Positions 56,107 to 64,000 of a stretch of DNA of 64,000 bases are shown in pieces. The notes under the pieces were generated by a model, which did no database searches, was not told the origin of the DNA, and saw nothing but the letters and a program-made list of their open reading frames with translations. The stretch comes from Alkalicoccobacillus plakortidis. GTDB lineage: Bacteria > Bacillota > Bacilli > Bacillales > Bacillaceae_D. Position 1 is the first letter of the stretch. Every line of letters starts with the position of its first letter. The translations under genes were made by a program, and so were the position numbers. The DNA is taken from NCBI RefSeq assembly GCF_023703085.1, contig NZ_JAMQJY010000003.1, forward strand, positions 1 to 64,000. Reading direction: 5' to 3'.

Positions 56107-56988
56107 ATGAATAAGCGATCCTGGAAAAATGAGCTACGTCCACTGCCTTTTATCTTGCCTTTTCTTATTGCTTATTTGGCTTTTACGATCTACCCAATTT
56201 TCAAAGGAATGCAAATGAGTTTTTTTAATTGGACATTGATTGAGAAACAGGATTTTGTTGGCCTGGAGCATTATCGAAATGTTCTAGTTGATCCAAACTT
56301 TTGGGAAGCATTTAGAAACACATCGCTATTCGTTGTCCTCTCTACTCCAACAATGGTCATATTAGCTTTATTTTTAGCACTGTTAGCGAATTTAAATACT
56401 CGATTTCGCACCTTAATTCGTGGAGCATTTTTTATTCCTAGTATTTTGTCTGTATCTGTTATTTCATATGTAGCCATTTTTATGCTACAGCCCTATACGG
56501 GAGTGGTGAACAATCTTATACAGGCTTTGGGACTAGATATGGAACCCTTTTGGCTTGCAGAGCCTTCACTTGCATGGGTGAGTATCATTGGGGTCACTTT
56601 GTGGTGGACGGTAGGATTTAATATGATTTTGTTTCTGACTTCTCTGCAAAACATCCCAGATGACCTTTATGAAGCAGCGGAAGTGGATGGGGCCACTCGT
56701 TTCATGATGTTTTGGAAAATTACGATTCCACAACTTCTACCTATTACAAGAGTCATTCTCTTACTTCAAGTTTTGGCTTCTTTTAAAGTATTTGGTCAAA
56801 TTCTACTCATCACAAATGGGGGACCAGGAACATCCACTCGTCCAATTATTCTCTATATCTATGAGATGGGGTTTGAGAGATACGATTTAGGTTACGCCGC
56901 TGCGATGTCTTATCTGTTATTTGTAGTATTGCTTATTCTCTCACTCATTCAACTACGTATGGGTGGTAAAGGGGGACGAATGATATGA
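56107..56988 (+). CDS. Carbohydrate ABC transporter permease (YesP/MalF type)
   Basis: The 293-residue permease has six membrane helices, a start LRPLPFILPFLIAYLAFTIYP and the EAA loop DLYEAAEVDGATRFMMFWKITIP. It follows the binding-protein gene with AAGGAGG and overlaps the next permease by four bases. Confidence 0.92.
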   Translation: MNKRSWKNELRPLPFILPFLIAYLAFTIYPIFKGMQMSFFNWTLIEKQDFVGLEHYRNVLVDPNFWEAFRNTSLFVVLSTPTMVILALFLALLANLNTRFRTLIRGAFFIPSILSVSVISYVAIFMLQPYTGVVNNLIQALGLDMEPFWLAEPSLAWVSIIGVTLWWTVGFNMILFLTSLQNIPDDLYEAAEVDGATRFMMFWKITIPQLLPITRVILLLQVLASFKVFGQILLITNGGPGTSTRPIILYIYEMGFERYDLGYAAAMSYLLFVVLLILSLIQLRMGGKGGRMI

Positions 56989-57833
56989 GTCAGCCAGATA
57001 CCATGCTATCAAAGAAACGAGATCCACTAAGACTACCAAAAGTCGCACTAGCTTTGTTTGTCACATTATTATTTTTGTTTCCGATTATTTGGATGGTCTT
57101 TGTATCATTAAAACCTGAGAGTCAGCCAGCATCCTCACCGCTTGAGTGGTTCTTACCACCCTATACCTTTGTGAATTACATCGATATTATCGGCGGAAGT
57201 GATATCTTCTTGTGGGTCTGGAACAGCTTTATAATTGGCATCATCACAACAGCGCTAACGTTAGTTCTGACTTCTCTCGCTGCTTTTGCTCTCTCAAAAA
57301 TGAAATTTCGTTATCGCCGTGCGCTCTTTGTTTTTTTTATTCCTGGTTTAATGGTTCCAGGGGAAGCAATGATTATTCCCCTCTATGAGATTATTGGTGC
57401 CTTAAATCTGTTAGATACGTATAGTGGATTAATTCTACCGATGATCGCTGCTCCTTTAGGTGTAATTATATTAAAGAGCTTCTTCGATGGGGTGCCTAAT
57501 GAGGTGATTGAGAGTGCACAAATTGATGGATGTAGTGACATTCGTCTGTTCTGGAACATAGTCCTACCACTAGCTAAACCAGCTTTAGCAGCCATTGGTA
57601 TTCTCACATTTATCGGATCTTGGAATAACTTCCTTTGGCCGTATTTAGCAATCATATCAGAGTCCTTATATACACTACCGGTTGGTATACCTATGTATAA
57701 TTCCAACTACTCAGAAAGCTATATCCTTCCGATGACTGTCAACGCATTAGCCTCACTTCCAGTCATTATTGCGTTTCTATTATTTGAAAAACAAATTGTC
57801 AAAGGCATTAGTTTTACTGGTATAAAAGGCTAA
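56985..57833 (+). CDS. Carbohydrate ABC transporter permease (YesQ/MalG type)
   Basis: The 282-residue permease has six membrane helices and the EAA loop EVIESAQIDGCSDIRLFWNIVLP. It overlaps the previous gene by four bases (ATGA). No ATPase gene is in the locus, as in other Bacillus CUT1 loci that share MsmX. Confidence 0.92.
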   Translation: MSQPDTMLSKKRDPLRLPKVALALFVTLLFLFPIIWMVFVSLKPESQPASSPLEWFLPPYTFVNYIDIIGGSDIFLWVWNSFIIGIITTALTLVLTSLAAFALSKMKFRYRRALFVFFIPGLMVPGEAMIIPLYEIIGALNLLDTYSGLILPMIAAPLGVIILKSFFDGVPNEVIESAQIDGCSDIRLFWNIVLPLAKPALAAIGILTFIGSWNNFLWPYLAIISESLYTLPVGIPMYNSNYSESYILPMTVNALASLPVIIAFLLFEKQIVKGISFTGIKG

Positions 57834-57861
57834 TGAATATCCTAGATAGGGAGGAATAAGA

Positions 57862-58496
57862 ATGGACGGTATAAGAGGACGAATTCTTCAGTTCTGTGAT
57901 CAATTGATGACACTAGCTTACCTGAATATTCTTTGGATTGGATTCTCCTTGCTAGGTTTCATCATTTGTGGCTTTTTCCAGCCACAGTAGCGATGTATAC
58001 CCTTATTCGACGAGACCTTACTGATTCAAAACTAGATTCCTCGTTGGCTTCTGAATTTTGGAAGGAGTACAAACTCTGTTTTCGTTCCGCCAACCTATTT
58101 GGGTATACATTTATATGTTTTGGGACAGTTCTCATCCTTGATCTGATCATCTTTTTAAATTTGAATACAGTTGTCGGATACGTGATGGCTAGCATACTAA
58201 CAACTTTACTGATTGTTTATCTACTTATGACGATCTTTAGTCTTCCGGTATTTGTTCATTTTGTAGGCGGAACATGGAAATTAGTGAAAAAGACAAGTAC
58301 TCTAGCTATTCCACTGCTCCCTCATGCCTTACTTTTTATTTTAGCTTCGACCTTGCTGCTTGCTCTTTTCATCATTATTCCTGCAGCAGTTGTTTTCTTT
58401 TCTGGAAGTATACTAGCATGGCTAAACGTAAAATTGTTTCTCTCAGGCATAAAACGTATCGAACAAAAACAACTAGCAACAGAACCGCAAACCTAA
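57862..58496 (+). CDS. yesL: YesL family (DUF624) membrane protein (frameshifted)
   Basis: A DUF624 protein starts at 57862 (MDGIRGRILQFCDQLMTLAYLN, then ILWIGFSLLGF) behind AGGGAGG. The frame breaks near 57973-57977, where one T seems to be missing from a run; adding it gives GFFPATVAMYTLIRRDL and a 211-residue protein with five membrane helices. This lesion is a homopolymer one, not a GCTGG site. yesL begins the B. subtilis rhamnogalacturonan cluster, so the linkage fits. Confidence 0.82.
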
Positions 58497-58521
58497 CATT
58501 AACAAACAAGGAGTGTTCCAC

Positions 58522-60270
58522 ATGACCATTTTACGGACAGAATACCCCCGCCCTCAGTTTCAACGTAAAAATTGGATCAATTTAAACGGTGAGTGGGAAT
58601 TTGATTATGACGATTCTAATCTAGGAAGGACAGAAAAGTGGTACAAAGACCATTCTTTTTCTAAACGGATTCACGTGCCCTTTTCCTATCAAAGTGCTTT
58701 GAGTGGTATTGGTGATACGACCTTTCATGACCTTGTATGGTATAAGCGCACCTTTCTACTTCAGACCGAACGCACTTCGAGATACATTCTTCATTTTGGG
58801 GCTGTTGATTATGAAGCGTGGGTTTGGATAAATGGAGAGCTTGCTGGATATCATCAGGGTGGTCATAGCTCCTTCCACTTTGATATTACTCATTTAGTTA
58901 AGTCCGGTTCAAACAGCTTGGTTGTGCAGGCTAATGATTCCTCAACTGCCCTCGATCAGCCTCGAGGTAAACAATATTGGAAGGAACAGTCTGAAAGTAT
59001 TTTTTATACACGTACAACAGGGATATGGCAGTCAGTCTGGTTAGAAGAGCTACCAGAAACGTCTCTGTCAAACGTTTACTTCACACCAGATATCGATGAA
59101 AAGCAAATCAAAATCGATTATCAAATTGATTCCTTAAAAGAGGACCATCAGCTTGATATTGTTATTTCGTTTAAAGGAACAACCATTATAAAAGATACTG
59201 TTGGCCTCCTAAGTCAAAAAGGCTCGCGACAATATTCGCTCACGCACGCAGCTACTGAATTTGAAAACTGGCTCTGGAGTCCAGAGCACCCGAACCTTTT
59301 TGATGTCACCCTTACATTGCGTCATCACAATCAAATGATTGATGAAGTGCAGAGTTATTTTGGAATGAGAAAAATATCTGTTCACAATGGTGAAGTTCAT
59401 TTAAATAATAAACCGTATTACATGAGACTAGTACTGGATCAGGGATATTTCCCTGATGGAGTATTAACGGCGCCTTCAGAAGAGGATTTAATTCAGGATA
59501 TTAAGCTCACTAAGCAACTAGGCTTTAATGGTGCAAGAAAGCATCAAAAGGTTGAGGATCCTCTTTATTATTATTGGGCAGATCGTCTTGGTTTACTTGT
59601 CTGGGGCGAAATGGCAAACAGCTATACGTTTAATGAAGTAGCTGTAGAAAGGATCTCAAAGGAATGGCAGGAAGTCATCGCTCGTGATTATAACCACCCA
59701 TGTATTGTGGCTTGGGTACCTATAAATGAGAGCTTGGGGGTGCCAAACCTTTTAACGAGCTCAAAACAAAGGCACCATAGCTTAACCATGTATTATTTAA
59801 CCAAATCACTTGATCAAACAAGACTGGTTATGTCGAATGATGGCTGGAGCACACAAAATCGGATCTATGCACGATCCATGACTATGAGGCCTCTCAGGAA
59901 CGATTAGAAGCCCGCTATCAAACAGTAGAAAACGCCCTGGCATTTCTTCCGGCTTGGAAAAACGATCTACGCACCGGGACACCATTATCAAGATGAGCCT
60001 ATGTTAGTCACTGAGTTTGGCGGAATCTCCTTTAAGCAGAGTGACTGGGATGGTTGGGGTTATTCCAATGCTTCATCTGAAGAAGAATTCCTATCCGCTT
60101 ATCAAGCTGTGGTTGATGCTATCCATCATTCGCCACTAATTAAAGGCTTTTGTTATACCCAACTAACAGATGTTGAGCAGGAGATAAACGGATTATTGAC
60201 TTATGATCGAAAACCCAAAGCAGCTCTTGAGAAAATACACCATATCACAACTGGAAAAGACGAAGCATAA
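58522..60270 (+). CDS. Glycoside hydrolase family 2 enzyme (two frameshifts)
   Basis: The 582-residue GH2 protein has an N-terminal sugar-binding jelly roll (LNGEWEFDYDD, FHFDITHLVKSGSN), an Ig-like domain and a TIM barrel with the acid/base motif PINESLG and the nucleophile motif TEFGG. It is short, like beta-glucuronidase-type members, and has no signal peptide, so it acts on imported oligosaccharides. Two lesions restore to GCTGG: 59843-59847 (gain of G gives NDGWEHTKSDL and CTIHDYEA) and 59952-59957 (FLPAGKTIYAPGHHYQDEP). Which glycosidic bond it cuts is not clear. Confidence 0.88.
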
Positions 60271-60318
60271 GAAAAAGCCCCTTGTACAGTAGCTAATCCT
60301 TGTACAGGGGGCTTATCT
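60271..60318. terminator. Bidirectional terminator between GH2 and PL11 genes
   Basis: AAGCCCCTTGTACA and TGTACAGGGGGCTT form a long stem with A and T runs on either side. It lies between convergent genes. Confidence 0.88.
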
Positions 60319-60322
60319 TCAT

Positions 60323-63118
60323 CTAATTTGACCAGTCTTCGATTACATCGTCTACCCATTTTGTTAGTTGTTCTCTAGCCTCAGGAGATGAATATGGTTC
60401 ATTTTCTTCTTTATTTAGTTCCTTTTTAAAGGCCTCCATACCTCTCACTACTTGTTTCTCTGAACCTTGCTCAGCATGAATTTTTGCACGATCAATCTCT
60501 TTAAACAATGTCTTTGAAAGTGGTTCATCTACTTCACCAGATTCAACAAAAGCGGTTAAACGATCTTCTAGTTGAGTTAATGAATCTTTCTGTTGATCAA
60601 CTGGAACAGGTACATACTCCCAATCCATATCAGATGCATAATAAAAGCCCGGATAGGATGGTTGGTTGTAGGTTACATTTTGCCATGCGATGCCTGTTCG
60701 ATATTGAGTATCATGCATCAATGTGTAAAGCTTATGCTCCGTGACCTCTGTACTTGTGTAGATACGTATGGCTGAGCTATCTGTTGTTCTAACTAGCAAC
60801 TCTTCTCTAAAATCCCCAAACACATCTGCAACGAGTGAAGGTGTACCTTTTGTGTAATTGTTGGTTCTAGTGCCTTCTGCCGTAAGTAATCGTCCTTTCT
60901 GCCAATCATCAATGGAAGGCGTTTGATCAATGGAACCATTCACTATTTGTGTGGTTAAATCTCCAGACCATTTAATATTAAAATTTGTACCCGGCATGCT
61001 GTCACTGAGTTTCTCTCCGTCAGCTGTCCATAGTCCTACAGCCCATGTTTCAAGGCCTCGCTTGTCTGGATTCACATCACCAACCATACCGCGACCAGTA
61101 TCTCGACCCGTATACCCGCCATATAACACATCTCCAGATTCAGCATCACGTAAGGCATATCCATAAGGCGCCCATTGACCGCCTTCAAATACCATAAAGC
61201 TCTCCAAACCTGGTCTATCAGGATTCACATCGGCTACATGAAGCGCATCCCCGTGTCCAAGTCTTGCTTCTTCTCCAGGGTTAGCACTTCCTGGTGGCAT
61301 TGTGTCAAAGGAGCTATATAACAAGGAGCCATCGTGGTCAATCGTAGCTCCACCGTAGATAATTTCGTGCTTCCCATCACCATCAACATCAGCAACACTC
61401 AAAGAGTGAGCACCTTGTGTTGTAATTGTTCCAAATTCTTCGTCAGTCCCATCTACTCCATGTGGACCATCATTAAATGGATTAGACATTGGTGTCCAAC
61501 CACTATCTACGTACCAGTGTTCATTTAAGCTCTGTCCGTCCCAATCATATGAAACAAGTGTTGTTCTTGTGTAGTATCCTCTAGCAAATACAGCGTATGG
61601 ATTCTCACCATCTAGGTAGGCGACCCCTGCTAGAAAACGATCAACGCGGTTTCCAGGCTCAATGCGAGCCATCGCATAATCTCCCCACATCAATCCATCA
61701 TCGCTTCTTCCAGGCTTATAATGAATGGTTTCTAACTCCTTGCCTGTCTCTCCTTCAAATACGGTTAAATATTCTGGTCCTTCAACAATAAAGCCTTCAA
61801 AGTCTCGTAGGTCATTACGCCCGCTGCGAGAAGGCGCATACTCGTCCATAAAATAATCAGCTAACGACTCAGCATCCTCTTTAGAAAGTGGATATTCATA
61901 TTGAACGTCAATACCAAAACTCTCTTCAAGTGTTGCTTGCCAATTACCATCCACTACCTCCTCATGTTCATGCCATTCCATAAACATCTGAACGATATGC
62001 TGATAATAATCCTCTGAACTCATTCGGTAGTCATCTTCATGACTATAGCCTTTAGATAGATCCTCTTCTGGCATCGTGATGTACTCTTCGGTTTCAATCT
62101 CTCCATTACCATTAAATGTTAGTATCTTTGTTCCAGGTGCTGTCTTAAACATGATTTCCGCTTTTCCATCTCCATCAAAGTCATAGACTAAAAATTGAGT
62201 ATAATGTGCTCCAGAGCGAACATTTACACCTAAATCAATTCGATAAAGTAACTCTCCTTCAAACGTATACGTGTCAATATACGTATTTCCTGTGTAGCCT
62301 TTTTGAGAGACGTCCTTTGAATTTGATGGATCCCATTTAACGATAAATTCGTATTGTCCATCGCCATCAACATCCCCTACACTCATATCATTTGCATGGT
62401 ACGTATAGGACTCGCCAGCTGGAGTTACCCCATCCGCTGGTTTTTGCAACGGCAAATCATAATAACCGTCTGCCCACGGACTTACTGGCTCACTTTCATC
62501 CAGCTCCTTACCATGATCCACGGCTCTAATCGTATATTCAAAACTGGCTGTTCCTTCTTCGTCCAAGTAATTTGTGCTGTCTGTCACTTCTGCAATTTTG
62601 CTTCCATCTCGGTAAACATAAAAATCAACACCGGTTAAGCCTGTCTCAGAATGACCATCTACTTCCTGCTTTAACAGCCTCCAGCTTAAAAATACACCTT
62701 CAGATGTTGAGACAGCGACCACTCCACGGTCCAAATCCTCAAGCTGTTGGTCAAATATTTTTTTAATATCAGTTTGAACAGTATTTGAAAATTCACCTTC
62801 TTCTCCATTTGTTACTGGAACAATCTTAAAATAATGAGGGATATGCGTTGAACGTTCGTAGGTGTAGGTAGTCTCTGAAACGTTATCAAGTAGTCGATAT
62901 TCCATATTCTCCGTATCTTTATCTGCCCAATACACGTTATACGAATCTGCCCCTTTTACCTGCTTCCAAGACAATGACACACTTGAATCAGTCACTTCAG
63001 TTACAGTGAGATCTTTCTTTTCTTGTTTTTTAGCAATAGCTTGTCCGGACATGTTAGCACAGACCAAAACCACAACAAGTAACCCAAAAAGAATTCCTTT
63101 CCCCTGCCTTTTGAACAT
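60323..63118 (-). CDS. yesW: Secreted rhamnogalacturonan lyase (PL11) with fibronectin III-like N-terminus
   Basis: The 931-residue protein has a signal peptide (hydrophobic run GILFGLLVVVLVCANMSG), a fibronectin type III-like domain (VTEVTDSSVSLSWKQVKGAD), and a PL11 eight-bladed propeller with repeated calcium-binding motifs (VGDVDGDGQYEF, YDFDGDGKAE, VADVDGDGKHE, DVNPDRPG, DVNPDKRG). It ends in a charged helical extension of about 120 residues that standard YesW lacks. It cleaves the rhamnogalacturonan I backbone outside the cell to feed the importer. It is intact and has a cre site upstream. Confidence 0.92.
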   Translation of the reverse strand: MFKRQGKGILFGLLVVVLVCANMSGQAIAKKQEKKDLTVTEVTDSSVSLSWKQVKGADSYNVYWADKDTENMEYRLLDNVSETTYTYERSTHIPHYFKIVPVTNGEEGEFSNTVQTDIKKIFDQQLEDLDRGVVAVSTSEGVFLSWRLLKQEVDGHSETGLTGVDFYVYRDGSKIAEVTDSTNYLDEEGTASFEYTIRAVDHGKELDESEPVSPWADGYYDLPLQKPADGVTPAGESYTYHANDMSVGDVDGDGQYEFIVKWDPSNSKDVSQKGYTGNTYIDTYTFEGELLYRIDLGVNVRSGAHYTQFLVYDFDGDGKAEIMFKTAPGTKILTFNGNGEIETEEYITMPEEDLSKGYSHEDDYRMSSEDYYQHIVQMFMEWHEHEEVVDGNWQATLEESFGIDVQYEYPLSKEDAESLADYFMDEYAPSRSGRNDLRDFEGFIVEGPEYLTVFEGETGKELETIHYKPGRSDDGLMWGDYAMARIEPGNRVDRFLAGVAYLDGENPYAVFARGYYTRTTLVSYDWDGQSLNEHWYVDSGWTPMSNPFNDGPHGVDGTDEEFGTITTQGAHSLSVADVDGDGKHEIIYGGATIDHDGSLLYSSFDTMPPGSANPGEEARLGHGDALHVADVNPDRPGLESFMVFEGGQWAPYGYALRDAESGDVLYGGYTGRDTGRGMVGDVNPDKRGLETWAVGLWTADGEKLSDSMPGTNFNIKWSGDLTTQIVNGSIDQTPSIDDWQKGRLLTAEGTRTNNYTKGTPSLVADVFGDFREELLVRTTDSSAIRIYTSTEVTEHKLYTLMHDTQYRTGIAWQNVTYNQPSYPGFYYASDMDWEYVPVPVDQQKDSLTQLEDRLTAFVESGEVDEPLSKTLFKEIDRAKIHAEQGSEKQVVRGMEAFKKELNKEENEPYSSPEAREQLTKWVDDVIEDWSN

Positions 63119-63140
63119 AAATAACCTCCCACTGAATTTA

Positions 63141-63154
63141 ATTAAGCGCTTTCA
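63141..63154 (-). promoter_or_regulatory. CcpA cre site of the PL11 lyase gene
   Basis: On the minus strand TGAAAGCGCTTAAT lies 23 bases before the lyase start and matches most of the cre consensus. Confidence 0.65.
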
Positions 63155-63235
63155 TTATACATGAATCCTACCTTTAAATGTTGCATGAATCAGATAACGT
63201 AAATTTCCCAACCTGTTACAATACAAATTTAGTGT

Positions 63236-63261
63236 GTTTCATCTCGAAAGAAAGCGGTTAT
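63236..63261 (+). promoter_or_regulatory. Candidate SigB promoter of the PRC-barrel gene
   Basis: GTTTCA (63236-63241) and GGTTAT (63256-63261) are 14 bases apart, a fair SigB match. Confidence 0.4.
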
Positions 63262-63305
63262 ATATACTACAAATAGAAAAATCCAAAAACGAGAGGGAGA
63301 TTAAA

Positions 63306-64000
63306 ATGTTTGTTCAAGCAAAAACGCTAGAAAGCTTTTCAATGAATGCAACGGATGGCGAGCTTGGTTCAATTGCAGATCTCTACTTTGAATCAAATAC
63401 ATTTACATTGCGCTATTTTGTAGGAGATACACGTACTTGGTTTTTTGGTGGTAAGGTATTAATTAGTCCGGAAGCAGTTACATCCTTAGATCTTGAAAAA
63501 GATTTAATTAATATTAATGAAACAAAAGAACAAATAAAAAATAGTCCTAAACCTTCCGAACATGAACCCGTTTCACGTCAATATGAAACCGAGCTACGCG
63601 ATCACTATGGCTGGACGCATTATTGGGGAGCTCCAATTGGTGGAGCTGGCGCTGGAATGGGAACACCGGGCGCGTATCCAGCAGCACCTGGTTTAATGAT
63701 GCCTCCTCCAGGACGAGATCGAGCACTCAACAAAACTGATTACGAACAGGACGCTCTAAGTCACCACAGTGAAAACAATCTTTTGCAGAGTATTACTGAT
63801 TTGCGTGGTTATAAAATACATGCCAAAAATGGTGAAGTCGGCAAAGCATTAGACTTTATCCTAAACGAAAAAAACTGGACGATTAATTACATTATTGTAG
63901 ATGTAGGTGGCGTTTTCACAAGAGAGCCTATTCCCCTTGCCGCAGAGTGGATCACAGATATATCATGGCAAGATAAAACGATTACGGTTAACGTGGAAAA
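63306..64000 (+). CDS. PRC-barrel domain protein (runs off the window)
   Basis: The open frame from the ATG at 63306 (GAGGGAG before it) is incomplete at the window end (about 231 codons seen). It has two PRC-barrel domains: FVQAKTLESFSMNATDGELG at the start, and LRGYKIHAKNGEVGKALDF near residue 167, separated by a Gly/Pro/Ala-rich linker (WGAPIGGAGAGMGTPG). Proteins of this type are common in Bacillus and often stress induced; the ligand is unknown. GCTGG sites in this frame are intact. Confidence 0.85.
   Translation, partial: MFVQAKTLESFSMNATDGELGSIADLYFESNTFTLRYFVGDTRTWFFGGKVLISPEAVTSLDLEKDLININETKEQIKNSPKPSEHEPVSRQYETELRDHYGWTHYWGAPIGGAGAGMGTPGAYPAAPGLMMPPPGRDRALNKTDYEQDALSHHSENNLLQSITDLRGYKIHAKNGEVGKALDFILNEKNWTINYIIVDVGGVFTREPIPLAAEWITDISWQDKTITVNVE

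Noticed and set aside
9015..60270. Mass pseudogenisation or relaxed selection across the window
   Set aside because: Broken genes keep all catalytic motifs, the lesions are single bases at one motif, and intact and broken genes are mixed within the same operons.
9015..60270. Programmed ribosomal frameshifting or a recoding system
   Set aside because: The lesions occur in unrelated genes on both strands, at changing reading phase relative to GCTTGG and without slippery heptamers, stop context or downstream structure in common.

Overview
The window looks like a chromosomal segment of a low-to-moderate GC, spore-forming Bacillaceae bacterium. The evidence is the gene order acpS, ydcC-type lipoprotein, alr, ndoAI/ndoA, rsbRSTUVW-sigB-rsbX, tex, sprT-like and cmpA, which is the Bacillus subtilis order around sigB. 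It is supported by AGGAGG-type ribosome sites, CcpA cre boxes, Fur boxes and SigB promoters. An alkaliphilic or environmental Bacillus relative is plausible, but the species cannot be read from the sequence. No rRNA, tRNA, insertion sequence, prophage or CRISPR array was found.

Layout. 1-13.5 kb is the conserved stress and housekeeping block, nearly all on the minus strand: SprT-like protein, cmpA, tex, the SigB partner-switching module and stressosome, MazEF, alr, nnrD, a lipoprotein, acpS and a rhomboid protease. 13.6-16.2 kb holds an encapsulin iron-storage locus (IMEF-type cargo plus shell) with Fur-box promoters. 16.3-20.9 kb carries mgtE, a YitT-like membrane protein, wrbA and an ECF sigma/RskA-type anti-sigma pair. 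A repeat-array intergenic region (21.0-22.0 kb) follows, then a two-repeat, His-rich wall-anchored protein whose promoter matches the one upstream of the sigma gene. 23.6-43.3 kb is mixed: SDR, lipoteichoic acid synthase, GAF-STAS protein, Gfo/Idh, glucokinase, DUF624, YeeE/YedE, GlcNAc-type PTS, LPDTS surface protein, AlkZ-like protein, MerR plus ABC exporter, ArsR plus MFS. 44.0-51.2 kb is a CcpA-box sugar locus (ABC importer, two Gfo/Idh dehydrogenases, two sugar isomerase/epimerases). 51.5-54.6 kb has single genes. 54.8-63.1 kb is a probable rhamnogalacturonan locus (ABC importer, YesL-like protein, GH2, PL11 lyase). A PRC-barrel gene runs off the end.

Two features cut across the window. 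First, 27 small frame-breaking lesions were inferred from otherwise intact genes, including alanine racemase (three times), encapsulin, mgtE and a PTS permease. In 23 of them the restored sequence is GCTGG/CCAGC: 18 read GCTTGG, one GCCTGG, and four have lost a G. This is most simply a systematic, motif-linked sequencing error, perhaps at a modified base, and not mass gene decay. Affected genes are given here as single CDSs with corrected lengths. Second, three long non-coding arrays (21.0-22.0, 29.5-29.9 and 43.3-43.96 kb) are built from units starting CTTGG/CTTGC that repeat almost strictly every 20 and 21 bp in alternation, about two helical turns. Two smaller arrays with CGCGCA or CGCTCAT cores have a similar period. 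These arrays are the strongest candidate for something not covered by normal annotation.
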